Of a DNA stretch of 64,000 nucleotides, positions 1-12,049 are shown piece after piece. The position numbers and the translations under genes are program-made. The notes under the pieces are model-generated. The model worked only from the letters and a program-made list of their open reading frames with translations. It had not been told where the DNA came from and ran no database searches. The stretch comes from Lindgomyces ingoldianus. Its lineage: Eukaryota > Ascomycota > Dothideomycetes > Pleosporales > Lindgomycetaceae. Location: positions 59,708-123,707 of the forward strand of contig NW_022985164.1 of NCBI RefSeq assembly GCF_010093535.1. The letters are read 5' to 3'. Within the stretch, counting starts at the first letter, position 1, and every line of letters begins with the position of its first letter.

Positions 1-2748
1 AGGACCTTTACTTTAAGAATAATAGGCCTACTAAATTAATTATTAAAGCTTTTATAATCTTTATCCTCTTTCTAAAGAACTATTATAACATTACTATAAA
101 AGTTATTAAAGCTAACAACAAGATTATAATAGTAAAACTAGAGGTAGAACGCTAGCTAGCATTGCATAGAATAACTGTTAAGCCTTTAGCACTAGATACA
201 CAAGCCTAGAACAGAGGAGCTAAACGCTTAGGGGGTGTAAACAAGGAGAAGTCACAGGCTATGCAACTAGATGCCAACCTACTATAGGACGTATAGCCAT
301 ACATCACTAGAGCTGGCGTATACCTATACAATTAGACGCTAAACTATGCTAACAACTAGAAGACACTATACAAGATCTTCTTTACACAAGCAGCTCTAAA
401 TAATAAAGTTATTATGTTAATTTAAAAGCTAAGCTTTACATATTTAAAAGCTTATAGCTGTAAAGCATTTATAATAACTAATAACACACATTAGAATAAA
501 TCTAGGCTACAGAGGCTAGACCTAAAGGCGTAGATTAGATATCTAGTTAGGTACTAATTGTTAAACATCTACTGCGTATAGATACCACTGCTAGCAAAAG
601 TAATCTATACACGTAATGTTATTTTTAACAAACACTTAATCTTTAGCAGCAAGCCTAAAGACCTAATAGATAACCTTATACACAACATAGTAAAGGAAAT
701 TACTATATACATTAGAATAATTAAGCTTCTAACACCTAGTTATTAGCTAAAGATAGAGTTATTCTATAAAGACAACACTGCAGATAATACATTAAATTTT
801 AATAAAGTAGACCTACTAGGCTACTATTAAGAAAGGAAGATTAGAGATAACTATCTATCTCCTCTAAACACTCTGCCACCTGCAGCATTACTTATGCAGT
901 TAATAGCTAGAGCAGCACTAAAGCTAAGCTAAATAGAGTTGCTAAAGACTGTACTATAGGCTGCAGCCTTTATAGCTAGCATAAGATCTAGAAGTGTAGA
1001 AAAGCATAGCAGCAAAACGCTAGATAAAGCAGCATTAATAAAAATGCTATTTAAAAGAAAGACACCTTATAGAAGCTAGCTGCTACCTCTGCTATTAACC
1101 TAAAAGCAACTAGAGGAGCACCCTCTACATAAGATGTTTAAGGCAGCAGAAAGAACGCACCTAGACAGTTATTAGACAATAAAATTCTAGACAGAGGTCT
1201 AGACAAAGCTAATTAAGGCAGCTAGACAGCAGATTCTAGATTGTATGTAGGTGTACACCTACAAGCTTAACAAGCACTATAGATTGCAAAGATGCAAGGC
1301 GCAACTAGTAGTCTACAGCAATTAACAGAGAAACATTACTACATAAGATACCTACGCTGCCACCCTAGCAGGACGCTTATTTTAAATGCTAATAGCAATA
1401 TCTGCACACTTTAACCTAGAGCTTAAACAATATAATGTAACTAACATGTTTGTACATGCAGCAATTAACCGCGATATCTACATGCAGATGCTAAGAGGCT
1501 ATTAGAAACTAGGTACAATACTAAAGCTTTAAAAGGCACTATACAGCCTATAAATTTCTCCTTTACTCTAGTAACGCTATTTTACAACAACTCTTAAAGG
1601 CCTTAGGTTCTTAGCTGTTCTACATAAACCCTACTGCATAACTAAAGCTAGAATATTTGTTTTCTTCTACGTAGACAACCTTATTATTGCGCACAAGAAA
1701 GGCTCCAAAGTAGATGCACAGCGTGTAGTAGACTAGTTACAAGAGAAGTATACCCTAATAAGAGGCAAGGACCTATAATAGTTCTTAGGAGTTAAGATTA
1801 TTAGAGATTAACAGCAACAAATAATTTAGCTGTTATAGGCATTATATATTAATAAGATAGCTAGGCTAGCTGACAGAAAGGACCTGCAGCACGCTACACC
1901 TATAAGTGGGATTAAACTTATGCTGCAATCTAGTTTCGCAACCCTATTAGAAGTAAATTAATATTAGCGGAAGATTAGATCTCTGCTCTTTGCAGCAGTC
2001 ACTACAAGACTAGACATCGCCTTTGCCACATCACGCCTCGCACGGTTTCTCACGAATCCCGCATCTGACCATTAGGATGCAGCCGATCGAGTCATCCTGT
2101 ACCTACATGCGACACGGACGTACGCACTCTAATTAGGAGGAGAAGACTACCTTATAGTAGCAAGTAATGCGTTATTTGCAGACAATACACTAGATAAGAA
2201 GAGCTTTTAAGGCTACGTTATTTAACTATTTAGCAGATAGATTGCATAGCAAGCAAACAAACAAGATACAGTTACAATGTTAACAACAAAAGCAGAATTA
2301 CTTGCACTGTTCTAAGTTGCTAAGGAAGCTATGTTTACAAGAATGCTCCTTAACAAACTGCAGGTTAAGCTGCCTAATTTAACTATTACAATCTAGTGCA
2401 ACAACAAGCAGACAATCTAACTAGTAAACAAAGAGATATCTTAACTTTAAACTAAGCTCTGACATGTCAACATCCATAACCACTAGCTCTGACAGGAAGT
2501 CTCTCGACAAACAATCAAGGTTGTCCATGTCCCCTCCAGCAAGATGCTTGCGGACGGACTCACCAAAGCGCTTCTAGCCAGCAAATGGCCAAGCTTTCTT
2601 CAGCAAATTCGGCTAGTTGACGTCAGGGAGAGGATAGTCAGTCAGGAAGCGGATATGGAAGAGATTGAAGCAAGAATGGAAGCCCTGGAAGCATACTAAC
2701 GTTGCGCAATCAGGGACCAGCTTGAAGCATGTCCAAGCTGAGGGGGTG

Positions 2749-3119
2749 TGTCAGATATGCGCACCTACTGTCAAGACAGGAGGAACGTTTGACGAAAGCT
2801 GCTACATAGTACGAGCAATAAGCTCGAACAGTATGTTGCTGCAAATTGCTGCATTTTGCAGCATTTTGCAGCATGTTGCAGCAAATTGCAGCATTTTACA
2901 GCATGTTGCAGCAAATTGCAGCATGTTGCAAGCTGGTCGCGCATAGGGCTAGTGCGCGAGGGACTCGGATCGGCAGAACAAAAAGCCGAGCAACACGAGT
3001 AGAGCAGAAAAAGGATTGATAAATAAACACAATTAATACAAATCAATCAATCATCCATACATCACATCCAAACCCATCATTCATCTCAGGAAGCCCAGAA
3101 ACAGTGCTTCAATCTGACA
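2749..3119 (+). repeat. copia 3' LTR
   Basis: It begins TGTCAGAT directly after a G-rich polypurine stretch (GAGGGGG, 2740-2746) and ends ATCTGACA, an 8-bp perfect terminal inverted repeat of the TG...CA type. It is 371 bp long. The next base starts the gypsy-B LTR remnant; the 5-bp target duplication cannot be confirmed because the 5' LTR lies outside the window. Mostly free of RIP changes. Confidence 0.85.
2831..2930 (+). repeat. Ten head-to-tail 10-bp units inside the copia LTR
   Basis: Ten consecutive 10-mers fit GCANNTTGCA with few changes; variants GCATGTTGCA, GCAAATTGCA and GCATTTTGCA alternate, giving a partial 30-bp super-period. The phase is strict, with no slippage from 2831 to 2930. 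The period is close to one turn of the DNA helix. A 93-residue open frame across it encodes only this repeat and is not a gene. Confidence 0.85.
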
Positions 3120-3174
3120 CCTCTAAGTGGATTCCTACCGCATTTAGACCTATTGTCTTGCCTGTGCCGTTACA
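3120..3174 (+). repeat. Gypsy-B 5' LTR remnant
   Basis: The 55 bp correspond to 19361-19415, with differences that are transitions only (for example CTAAG versus CTGAG). The rest of this LTR lies on the other side of the copia insertion, outside the window. Confidence 0.85.
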
Positions 3175-4560
3175 GAAAGTATAAGTCTAAGATAACCTAA
3201 ATATTAATTTAGCACTAGAAGAAGCAGTAGTTTATAAAGAATTTTACTACTTATTTTAAGTTATAAACTATATATAGAATGTAAGAAAAGGTAAAAAAAA
3301 TTAAATTTAACATAAACTTTAATAAGCACCTTAGTAGAAAAGCTTACACAACAGTTCTAAAATAGCTAGTGCTAGAAATGTAAAGCAGATTATAAACACT
3401 AGTATTATAGAATACTCTACTATTAGGTTTTTATAGATAATAACGCAAAAACTAATAATATTATATTAAATATAGTAAAAGTGTATTATAACATCTTTAT
3501 AAAATTAGACTGCTAGAGATTCTTCTAAGATATCCTTTAGAAAGAAGAAGGCCCTTAGTAGCTACTAATAAGGCTACAGGTCTCTAACCTAAGCAGAGAA
3601 AAAGTAGAAACCTCTTCTCTAGCCTTAGCTATAACTAGAAAAGAACTAGAGATAAGATAGCTTAAAGGCTACTACATCCCTTATAATAGCTAACAGCATA
3701 AGGAATCTAAGTGCTGCTATAAAAAACAGCTTATCTAAATAATAAAAATAAAATAGTATTTCTAATAAACATAGGTCTAACCTATACTAGTCTATATAAA
3801 CTTACAGAACTGCTTATTTTTATAGTACTTATGTATAAACTAATACTGTGTAAAATATTAGCTAACTAAGCACTAAGCTAGCTAGTAGCTAAAGCAATGC
3901 TAACAAAACAGTGCAGACATAGACATTCTTAAAGAAGACCTAACAGAATGCAAGATGCTACACTGCCTCTACTGTAAATTAGGACCTAACTACAAAAACA
4001 CCCTATAGACAGAATGCAGAAAATGTAGAGACTGCACATTCTACTACTTCTAATAAAGAGCTAACTAAATAAACAACTAGCTTCTTTACTATTACTAAGT
4101 TAAAAATAAAGAATGTCTAGTAAAAAAAATACATAGTTAAAAGACACTAAAAATATAAGATCTAATAAGACTTACGAAAAGCCTAAATAGAAAGCATTAA
4201 CAGTATTAAGCTAGACAACACGCTAGACTATAGTGTTATATACTATAATATAAGAGCACTAGTTGCAGTTAGATAAGAGACTAGTTAGAGCCTTATAATA
4301 AAGTTTACCTTTTAAGAATAAAAAGAGGTTGCCTTAATTAACAGTAGATGCACGTTTACAGCTATTAACTTGCAATAGGTAGATCTCTAGAACATACTAT
4401 ATTAAGTTAAGAAACACTCTTTTAAAGTGTCTCTAGCAGACGCCTTATTAATTAAGTTTAGTAAAGGATAAATTTAAATTTAAATAGTTAAGCTTAAGCT
4501 AAAAATAAGAATAGAATAATCTTATTTAGAAATACTATAAAGCCTCTATGTTTAGACATT
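3175..4560 (+). pseudogene. Gypsy-B internal region before integrase, undetermined
   Basis: Heavily RIP-mutated. One readable segment near 3930-4050 has CxxC...CxxC spacing (HCLYC, then CRKCRDC about 20 residues later), suggesting a zinc-binding module, but no standard gag zinc knuckle, protease or reverse transcriptase motif is recognisable. I cannot assign a protein. Confidence 0.3.
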
Positions 4561-4599
4561 CTAGAATAGAGACGCTATAGAAAAAGGTTAAGACAGTTA

Positions 4600-5850
4600 T
4601 TCTTTACACTATACTAAAACTAAATAAATGTGCACTAAAATTCTTTAAAAAATACAACATTTATAATAAATATAACTTAAGACGCTATAAACTTTATAAG
4701 TAACTTTAGATAATTAAAGCTCTCTTATAGCTCTAGACTCTAATAATAATAGACTTTATTATAAGACTACCTCTGTTACAAGAACTAGGTACAGAATAAC
4801 TATGCAACATAATAGTAGTTGCACTAGACAAAATAATAAAATTCTTATATATATAGCTATCTAAGAAAACTATAACAGCTAAAAGGTTTATGTATAAATT
4901 AAAAAAACATAGTATCTATTTATAAATACTCTACTATTATACTCTTAGATTAAGATAAACTGTTTATAAGTAACTTCTAAAAAGCTACTATAAAGCAGAT
5001 AAGCATAGAACATAGACTGTCTACTGCGTATTACCTATAAACTAATAGACAGACTAAATAAGTAAATACAGAGATTAAGAAATATTTAAGAAAATATATA
5101 TTCTATAACTAGGTAAATTAGGCTAAATAGCTTTTTATAGCACAACTAGCTATTAACACAGTTAAATTAGCTACTATAAAGGAAACACTATATAAAGTAA
5201 ACTTTAGGTACTACCTATAATTCTTACTTTACAGCGCATAACTAACAGACCTTTTTAAATTAGTTTTATATATTAGTTAGTTATAAGAACTACACTAGAA
5301 GTTAGCTACTAAGGCATAGGCTAACTAAGAAAGAATAAAATAAGTTAGAAATAAGTTATAAGAAGAACTACCTGTAATCTACTCTAGCAACTATGTATAT
5401 CTTAAAATAAAGAACCTACATACACTCTAACTATCTAGGAAACTAACAGAAAAATTTATTAGCTTATATAAGGTGCTTTATGTAACGAGGTCGGCACAGT
5501 CAACCACGTGGCCTTTTCTCGCTCATAGAGGTTTAGGCTAGGCTAGAGACAACCGCTAGTGCTAGTGCTTACCCTAGCATTACCTATATATATATTATAC
5601 TATGCGAGAATACTTAGCTTAAGTATTCTCGTGCGTACCTTTTAGTACAGTGGGGAAAGTCGTATAGTATCGGCTTGGCAGGCGGGGCGCCTACCTCATT
5701 ACACTTTAGGTGTAGAAGGATAACTATAAGCTTAAACTTTTAAAGAAAATGCGCATTTACCTATAGTTCTACGTCTTAAAGCTTAAAAAAGCTCTAAAAG
5801 AAATCCTACTATCTATAGTAAAATAGTAAGATATTAAAGCTAAATATAAA
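4600..5850 (+). pseudogene. Gypsy-B integrase, split by a solo LTR
   Basis: Reading through TAG/TAA codons gives the core of a Ty3/gypsy integrase: the segment IIIDFIIRLPL near 4740-4780 matches the family's DFI..LP block, and LSTAYYL-TNRQTK near 5018-5057 matches the STAYHPQTDGQ block. The frame runs to LYKVL at 5480, is interrupted by the solo LTR, and resumes at 5709 with the integrase C-terminal beta-rich zone (VEG, then AHLPIVLRLK). Multiple nonsense codons; dead. Confidence 0.8.
5481..5703. mobile_element. Solo LTR with CTTTA target duplication
   Basis: It starts TGTAACGAGG and ends CCTCATTACA, an inverted repeat with one transition difference. CTTTA flanks it at 5476-5480 and 5704-5708. 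Removing it and one CTTTA restores continuity of the gypsy-B integrase frame. It contains a perfect 11-bp-arm palindrome (5605-5615 / 5621-5631, loop AGCTT). It is much less mutated than its surroundings. Confidence 0.9.
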
Positions 5851-7862
5851 GTTAAATTAATAATTAACATAAAAAAATAAATTTTTTTTTAGTAAAATAA
5901 AAATAGCTTACTAGTAAAAATATGTAAAAACTTATTAAGAACCTATTAAATGCTCTACAGCTTCTTTAGAAGTATTAAAAGGCGCATTTAACTAAAACTA
6001 CCTAAAAGAGAGTCCTATAGACTAAAAGACTTTACTAATAAAACTATTAAATAGCTGTAATATAAGAAGCTAAGAACCTTGTAATATAGGCTAAGAAGAA
6101 GAAGAGCTATAAGCTTTTACCTTTAGAAATTTAATGTTATCTAGTAATAATTTTTTTTTTTTAGATACTTTACTTTTTAATTCTTTAAAAAATTTAACTA
6201 TTTCTAGAAATAAGATTCTTACGCCTACACAGCCTTAAGCTATTAAAAGGCTTTAATAGTCTTTTAAGCCTAGTGTTTAAAAACTGCGCTTTATTAGTTA
6301 TCAGCGTCTTTTAGTTTATAAAGCATCTACTTCTTTTCTTTCTCTAGATAGTTCTAAGTAGTGTCTAAAATAAAAGTATTATAACTACTCTCTTTTTAAA
6401 CGCACTTTACACACTTATTTAATAATAAAGTTAAGACGTAGAAAAAACTTATAAAGTAATAAGGACTATAAAGCCTTATTTTTATATAATAAAAGAGATA
6501 AAGATAGGTAACAGCACCTAAATAGTAAACATAAGCAGACTAATAGACAGGCTAATAAGGCATAGTTTAAGAAGATAAACTTTAAGAAAGCATTTATAAA
6601 AAAGCACTTACTAAACCTTAAGAAACTCTAACACTTATAATAGTTTAAGTAGGATAGTAAGAATGCTAATAGAAAAAGAAGCTTATATGTTATAACTTAT
6701 AATTAGGCTGTAAGCTACTACCTAAAGGTGCCCTACTATTTAGATAAATTAGGATAGACTTCTTAGGTCACCCCACCTTAAGACACATTACATAACCTAA
6801 CAGACAATAAATAGACAGCGCTAACAGACAGACTAATAGACAGATGCTTAGTTTAATAGGAAATTAACTATTAAGCGTAATAAGCGTTAATAAGCGCAGA
6901 TGCGGGTTGCAAGCAACTACACTTACTTACAATTACCTATAATTAACCCTAGAACAGTATGTATATAGCTAAGACAGTAGACTATAATAAAGGGGTGTAA
7001 TTAACAGTTTAGTTTATAAGTTACTATAGACTAAGTAGCATTGCTGCTTTATAACAAGCGCAATACTATCTATATATCTTACACTATATATACCTCCTCT
7101 CCTGTCTTTAAACTGTTTAACCTAGCATCTTATACTGCTGTCATAAGGGCAAACCACAGTCGGCCGCCCCCTCCCTCATCTATAAGCTAAGTTCGCACAG
7201 ACTGTACACCCGCTGCTAACCCTGTTTCTTACCCCGTGTTCCCTCACTACTTAGGCCCAGCGTACTACTAGAGAATCCCGGCAGTAAGGATTGTAACAGC
7301 AACTTGCCTGTAGAGTACATTAGTTATATAAATAAGATACTAGAGACTTTCTATTAACTAAAGCCTTTAAGTTTAGAACTTCTTATCCTCTATAATTAAA
7401 ATTGCCTTTAGAAAAGTTATATAGAGTGCGCTAAAGTAAAAACTTAAAAACTACTAATAACTTATTAAAATTAAAGGTAACTGCTAATGTTTAATTAACT
7501 ACTCTTTAATTCTAGAATTAAAATACACTCTAGCTAAAGTAAGCCTTCTAGAGTTAATTAATAATCTATGTTAATAGCTAAACCTGCTTCTATAGCACTT
7601 AAAGCTATACTTTTACCTAATTTAGAGTTAAATTCTAGTAGTATATCTATTAATAATTAAATTACTTAATTATAAGCATAGCTTAAGCAGCTAATCTAGC
7701 TAAAAACTACTAGTTAACTCTTACTAACTACTAAATTACCTTTAATAACACTCTTTACTACTCTTACTACTTTAAGTATAAGAGACTTTTTAGGCACTTT
7801 TTAAATCTATTAAATTTACTTTACTAAATACACACTTAAAATTAAGATTCTTATAGATAGTA
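5709..7862. other. Gypsy-B region after integrase, no gene recognised
   Basis: Apart from the integrase C-terminal end (to about 5850) I recognise nothing. A patch at 7150-7300 is GC-rich and un-mutated, unlike its surroundings, and may be a separate insertion. A polypurine run followed by TGTAAT at 6996 resembles an LTR start but has no matching end. 7330-7860 shows a long minus-strand frame broken by TAG/TAA, of unknown nature. Confidence 0.4.
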
Positions 7863-8120
7863 ACATACTTTATAGGCGAGTTGCTTACACACCTAAGTTG
7901 CTTACTTTTGCTAAGACCCTACTACACTACTTTTCTTACACTAATGCATTCCTAACAACACTACTTAGACATGTTAAAGAAACATTAAATGTAGCTTACA
8001 CTCTAGGCTTTTAAATAAGACGCAACACTTTTTAAGCAACATGCTGCAGCTATCTATAAGGTCCCTTAAAAGATAATAAGTAACTAACACGCTAGACAAC
8101 TTTTTTAAGCTAATTATATA

Positions 8121-9235
8121 ACGTACCTAACAGGTTGGCCGGCCACTTTTGCTAAGCCCCTACTAAAACCACCCTATTCTCTCGCAAAACAGCCTACTTT
8201 AGCCCTATATAAAGTAATACAACATAAGATATTATTTAGAGTCTACTTTTACTACTTACTTACACATACGCAAGTTATGCCTAGTTTAATTGCACTGCCT
8301 GTATTACCTTTAACTTAGCTTACTTTCTTTAGCGCGCACTTGTGTCTTTAGCTTCTTCCTATTACTACGCGCTCTAAACTCCTTTAGAGCAGTTAGACAA
8401 GCCCTATTCTTAACTATTAAAGTCTTTTTTGCCTAAATCTACTTTCTTTTATGTAATTTACATTACATAGCAGCTTTATTTACTGCTTAAAGCTTTATAA
8501 TTTTATAGCCTACTTTATTATGTTAATGCTCTAGATAACTATTATCTACTTTTTATTACTTTACTATATTACTTTTAGCTGTTTTTATTTCTCTAAAGCT
8601 GTAACAACTGCTCTAGTTAATATTTAGCCTATTATAAAGCTTAACTTATTAAAGTTATACCTGTTTTTATTCTAGATACTATACTTAGCTTTTATGTTAG
8701 CTACTAGGTAAAACTAGCCTTAGATAACCTCTAGATCCTTATAAAGCACTTTTTTATAATTATACTTATAATTAAACTTTATTATAAACTTAAGGTAGTA
8801 CTTAACTTACATACTAGTCTAGTTTAAGCTAACCTAGCCTAGATTACACTCTGTAGGCAAGGAATTAGCTATATTAGCTATAGCTATAAGCCTAAGAGAA
8901 AATCTGTGTGTAATAAGCTTAAGTATATACTTAACAACTACTTTTTTTTTAAGCTTAGTTAGATTCCTGAATTTAGGCTAGCATTTTGCTTATAAAGGCT
9001 ATCTAGCGCGTTAATTGCTTAGTGTTATATAAAAGACATTATAGATAGCTGCAGCGTGTTATAAGAAGAGTTTTAAGTCTTATTTAAAAGCCTAAAGAGT
9101 AAGCTATATCTAACATTCTTTAGAAGATTTAATCTAGTGTTGTTGTTAAGGCATTATGTAGATAGGTAGAGTTTAGTAAGGGCTTAGTAAAAGTGGCCAG
9201 CTAACCTGTGTAGCTAGCCAACCTGTTAGGTACGT
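8121..9235 (-). mobile_element. Internally deleted pogo element (pogo-2), nested, reverse orientation
   Basis: TIRs ACGTACCTAACAGGTTGGC and its exact reverse complement bound 1,115 bp, flanked by TA on both sides (8119-8120, 9236-9237). The minus strand encodes part of a DDE_1 transposase (block NKNRYNFNKLSF, about 8650) joined directly to the C-terminal tail (CNVNYI, then KLGITC), so the centre of the DDE domain is missing. Its tail resembles that of pogo-1, so it is a related family that would need transposase in trans. TIR ends are un-mutated; the interior is RIP-mutated. Confidence 0.9.
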
Positions 9236-10290
9236 TAGCTAACTTATAAAAGCTAGATAATAATAAAGAGTAGGTAATTATTTAGCACATACTTAAGCTA
9301 GATGCGTAAGGATTTCCCCCCTAGCTAGTAGCTATAGCTAATATAGCTAATTCTTTACACGCTAAGCATAATATAGGCTATATTAGTATAAACTAGCTTA
9401 ATATGTTTATTAAGTGTTACTTAAAGCTTAAAGTAAAGTTTAAGCATAAGTATAACTATAAAAAAGCTTTTTATAAAGATCTTATAGTAATTTAAAGCTA
9501 GTTTAACCTTATAAAGAATATTAAAGCTAAGTATAGCATCTAGAATAATAATATATATAACTTTAATAAAATAAGGTTTATAATAAGCTAGATATCTACT
9601 AGAGCAGTTATTATAGGTTTAGAGAGATAAAGATAGCTAAAAGCAGTCTAGCTAGGTAACTAGAAGTAGATAACAGCTATTTAAGGCATTAATGCTAAAA
9701 AGTAGGCTATTCTACTTTTTATTATTTTCTAGAGTAGTAACTACCTTTTAAACTAGTATAAAAAGAAAATTTTACTTTAAAATTAAGTTATTATAATTTC
9801 TAAGTGTAGCTAGACTACTAATTAGCTTAGTCTAGACTAGTTAAAGCACTTTAATGTGCATATAAAAAAGTGTACTGTTAGCAGCTATTATCTGCTAGTT
9901 ATTAATAGCTATAAAAGCTACAACTTACTTTATTTCTAGTAATACTATAAGAATAATAAAATTATTACTATTTATATGCTTTTTTACTTATTACACTTTT
10001 TATAGCTACTTAATGTAGGTTGTTTTACTCCTTTAAAAAAGGTGTATAGGCGCTAAGCTAAAAACTTTATGCATAACTAAATTACTTATATTATAAAGAT
10101 AAAGTTTCTACTATGCTTTAAAGTAGCTTATAATACTATAATTATTTTTAGTAATATCTAAGAAAAGTTCTAAGGCGCTAGATTAGTTTTTTTTAACTTA
10201 TAATAAGTTATAATAGGCCTTAATGTAAAGTTATGCACTTTATTACTACTACTACCTATATATAACAAGCCTTAGTAGTTATAAACCCTA

Positions 10291-10663
10291 TGTAACGACC
10301 GGCTATCCAGGTGTTTCCTAGGCTGTCGTAGACTGGCCTAGACTGCACTAGGCAGTCCCGGACAACTCCTAAACTGTGCTGTTAACCCCGCACTTCCTAG
10401 ACAATGCCTACCTTGCCTAAAAAGCCAGGCATCCTAGACAGGTAATACTTTGAACTAGACCTACGGCATACTAGATCTGTTGCTACTAGCGCTGCTGTGC
10501 CTGGCTCTCTAGAGAAGTATATAGCTAGTTGTAAAAGCCCTCTTTAGATAGCAGAGGATTGCCTTAGGAATTAAGTAAGTACTAATTATACTCTTATGTT
10601 ATAGTTATGCTCTTGTTAGTTAATACACTTTTTAATTATAAAGTGTATACTCTGTTTTTTATA
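10291..10663 (+). repeat. Gypsy-A 5' LTR
   Basis: It starts TGTAAC. The first 174 bp carry no RIP-type change relative to the other LTR; every difference from offset 190 onward is a C-to-T or G-to-A change in this copy. Confidence 0.95.
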
Positions 10664-11950
10664 ATATAATCCTTTACCTACCTAATAATACCTAGCATAA
10701 CTGTTGCTACCTAAGCTAGCGTTGTACAAGACTTATAGACTCCCTCTATAGACAGACTACCTAACAAAGGGAGGACATCTGCGCAACCCCCCTAGAGACT
10801 GCCACCTCTAGACCCCTTTACCTAGGCTAAAATACTCTTAGAGGAGATTATAATAAGTAACATTACTTAACTAGATGCTAAGATCTAACAAGAAGAACTA
10901 AAAAAAGAAGTAAAAAAAAAAAAAAAAAAACTAAAATAACTTTAGAAAGACTAATTAAGAGAAACATTATAATTCTTTTAAAGGCTTTATAACTCCCTCT
11001 ATAATAACCTAACCCTTATAGGGCTAGGGCTAGCAGCCCCCCTATGGACAGCTACTAGCTAACCCTTATTGTTCCCACCTAGAACAGCTGCTCCTGTGGG
11101 CACCTCTTTTAGGCTATAGTTGCTTAAGCCTAACTAACCTCTAAAGTTTAAAGAAAAGTCTTATAAGCAACTATAAGCATATATTAAAGGCTATAAGGAA
11201 TATATTTAAAACCTTTTAGTCTTCTTAAATGCAGCATTATAGGTAGAGTTCTGCTAGCGCTACCTAGGGGAGGACCCCTGCGACTGTTAGGATAGGGTAG
11301 TATGTGTAATCCCTACAGTTAACTACCTAACCTAATTACACTAGGGCTTTATAAAGGAAACGCTGTTAAGCTTTTTTAAACATACCTAAAAAAAAAAAAA
11401 TTTAGCTAAGTAAAGAATTAAAAATGTAAATTAAAAAAATTAAACTTTTACTAAACTTTTTAACTATTTTAAAACCTAGTAGGAGGATATTAACCTTATT
11501 AAAGCCTTAAATAACTTAAATTAGAACTTAATACATAACTTTTTCTTTACTCTAGATAAAAAAGTGCAGTACAGGCTAGACTTCTAACTAAGGGTGTAGA
11601 GTAGTTTCCTTAAATTAAAGACAGAGGCTAACTAGCACTAGCAGGTCCTCTAGGCAGGAGAGAACTGTGGGGGTGGTAAGAGGCCCCTAAAAGGAGCAGA
11701 ACACCCCTTAAAAAGCTAGGCAGGTTATAAAAAACTTTAAAGTAACTAACACTAAAAAAATAATATAAAGCTTTATAACTTTATAGCTGCTAAGCTTTAG
11801 AAGTTAAAGGCTAAAAAAGCATAAAAAGCTAAAGACTAGAAAAAAAAGGGCTGCTATAACTATTATAAGTAAGGCTACATGTAGAGAAACTGTCCCCTTA
11901 AAAAGGACAACCTAGTAGGAAAAGCTGCGCCCTAGGACACCCCCCCCTGC
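10664..11950 (+). pseudogene. Gypsy-A leader and gag
   Basis: The gag reading is clearest from about 11150. The C-terminal zinc knuckle lies at 11852-11893: spacing C-x2-[C]-x4-H-x4-C is retained, but the second Cys is now Tyr, the His is now Tyr, and Gln and Trp codons are stops. A poly-A run at 10914-10930 lies in the leader. Not translatable. Confidence 0.7.
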
Positions 11951-12049
11951 GTCTTATAGGCTAGGTAGAATACTTAGAGGGGTAGAAAGTAGCAGCAGTA
12001 AGTACTTAAAAAGCTAGGCTTAGTGCTATAAGGGCAACACTTATATCTC

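Larger units (their letters stand above)
1..3119 (+). mobile_element. Ty1/copia retrotransposon, 3' part, RIP-mutated
   Basis: The element starts before the window; its polyprotein can be followed on the + strand only by reading through many TAG/TAA codons at Trp and Gln positions. Landmarks in order: the integrase C-terminal zone (about 480-710), reverse transcriptase (about 1230-1800) with FYVDN near 1662-1679 where copia elements have YVDD, RNase H (about 2150-2320, FADNTLDKKS followed by KQDTVTM), and the characteristic end LADGLTKAL (2546-2573). The gag-pol order and the YVD motif identify the copia superfamily. The last ~650 bp, including the LTR, are hardly mutated whereas everything upstream is. 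Inserted in the 5' LTR of gypsy-B, of which 55 bp survive immediately downstream. Inactive by inspection. Confidence 0.93.

Noticed and set aside
2665..3046. Overlapping 93- and 91-residue frames on opposite strands
   Set aside because: They only translate the 10-bp tandem array and LTR; the repetitive peptide is a by-product.
6996..7298. Possible LTR (polypurine run, TGTAAT start, TGTAACA end)
   Set aside because: The ends do not form an inverted repeat and the flanking 5 bp differ, so the element limits are unsupported.
9601..10280. Possible conserved non-coding RNA suggested by low-GC block structure
   Set aside because: Fully explained as RIP-mutated DDE_1 transposase sequence of pogo-1.
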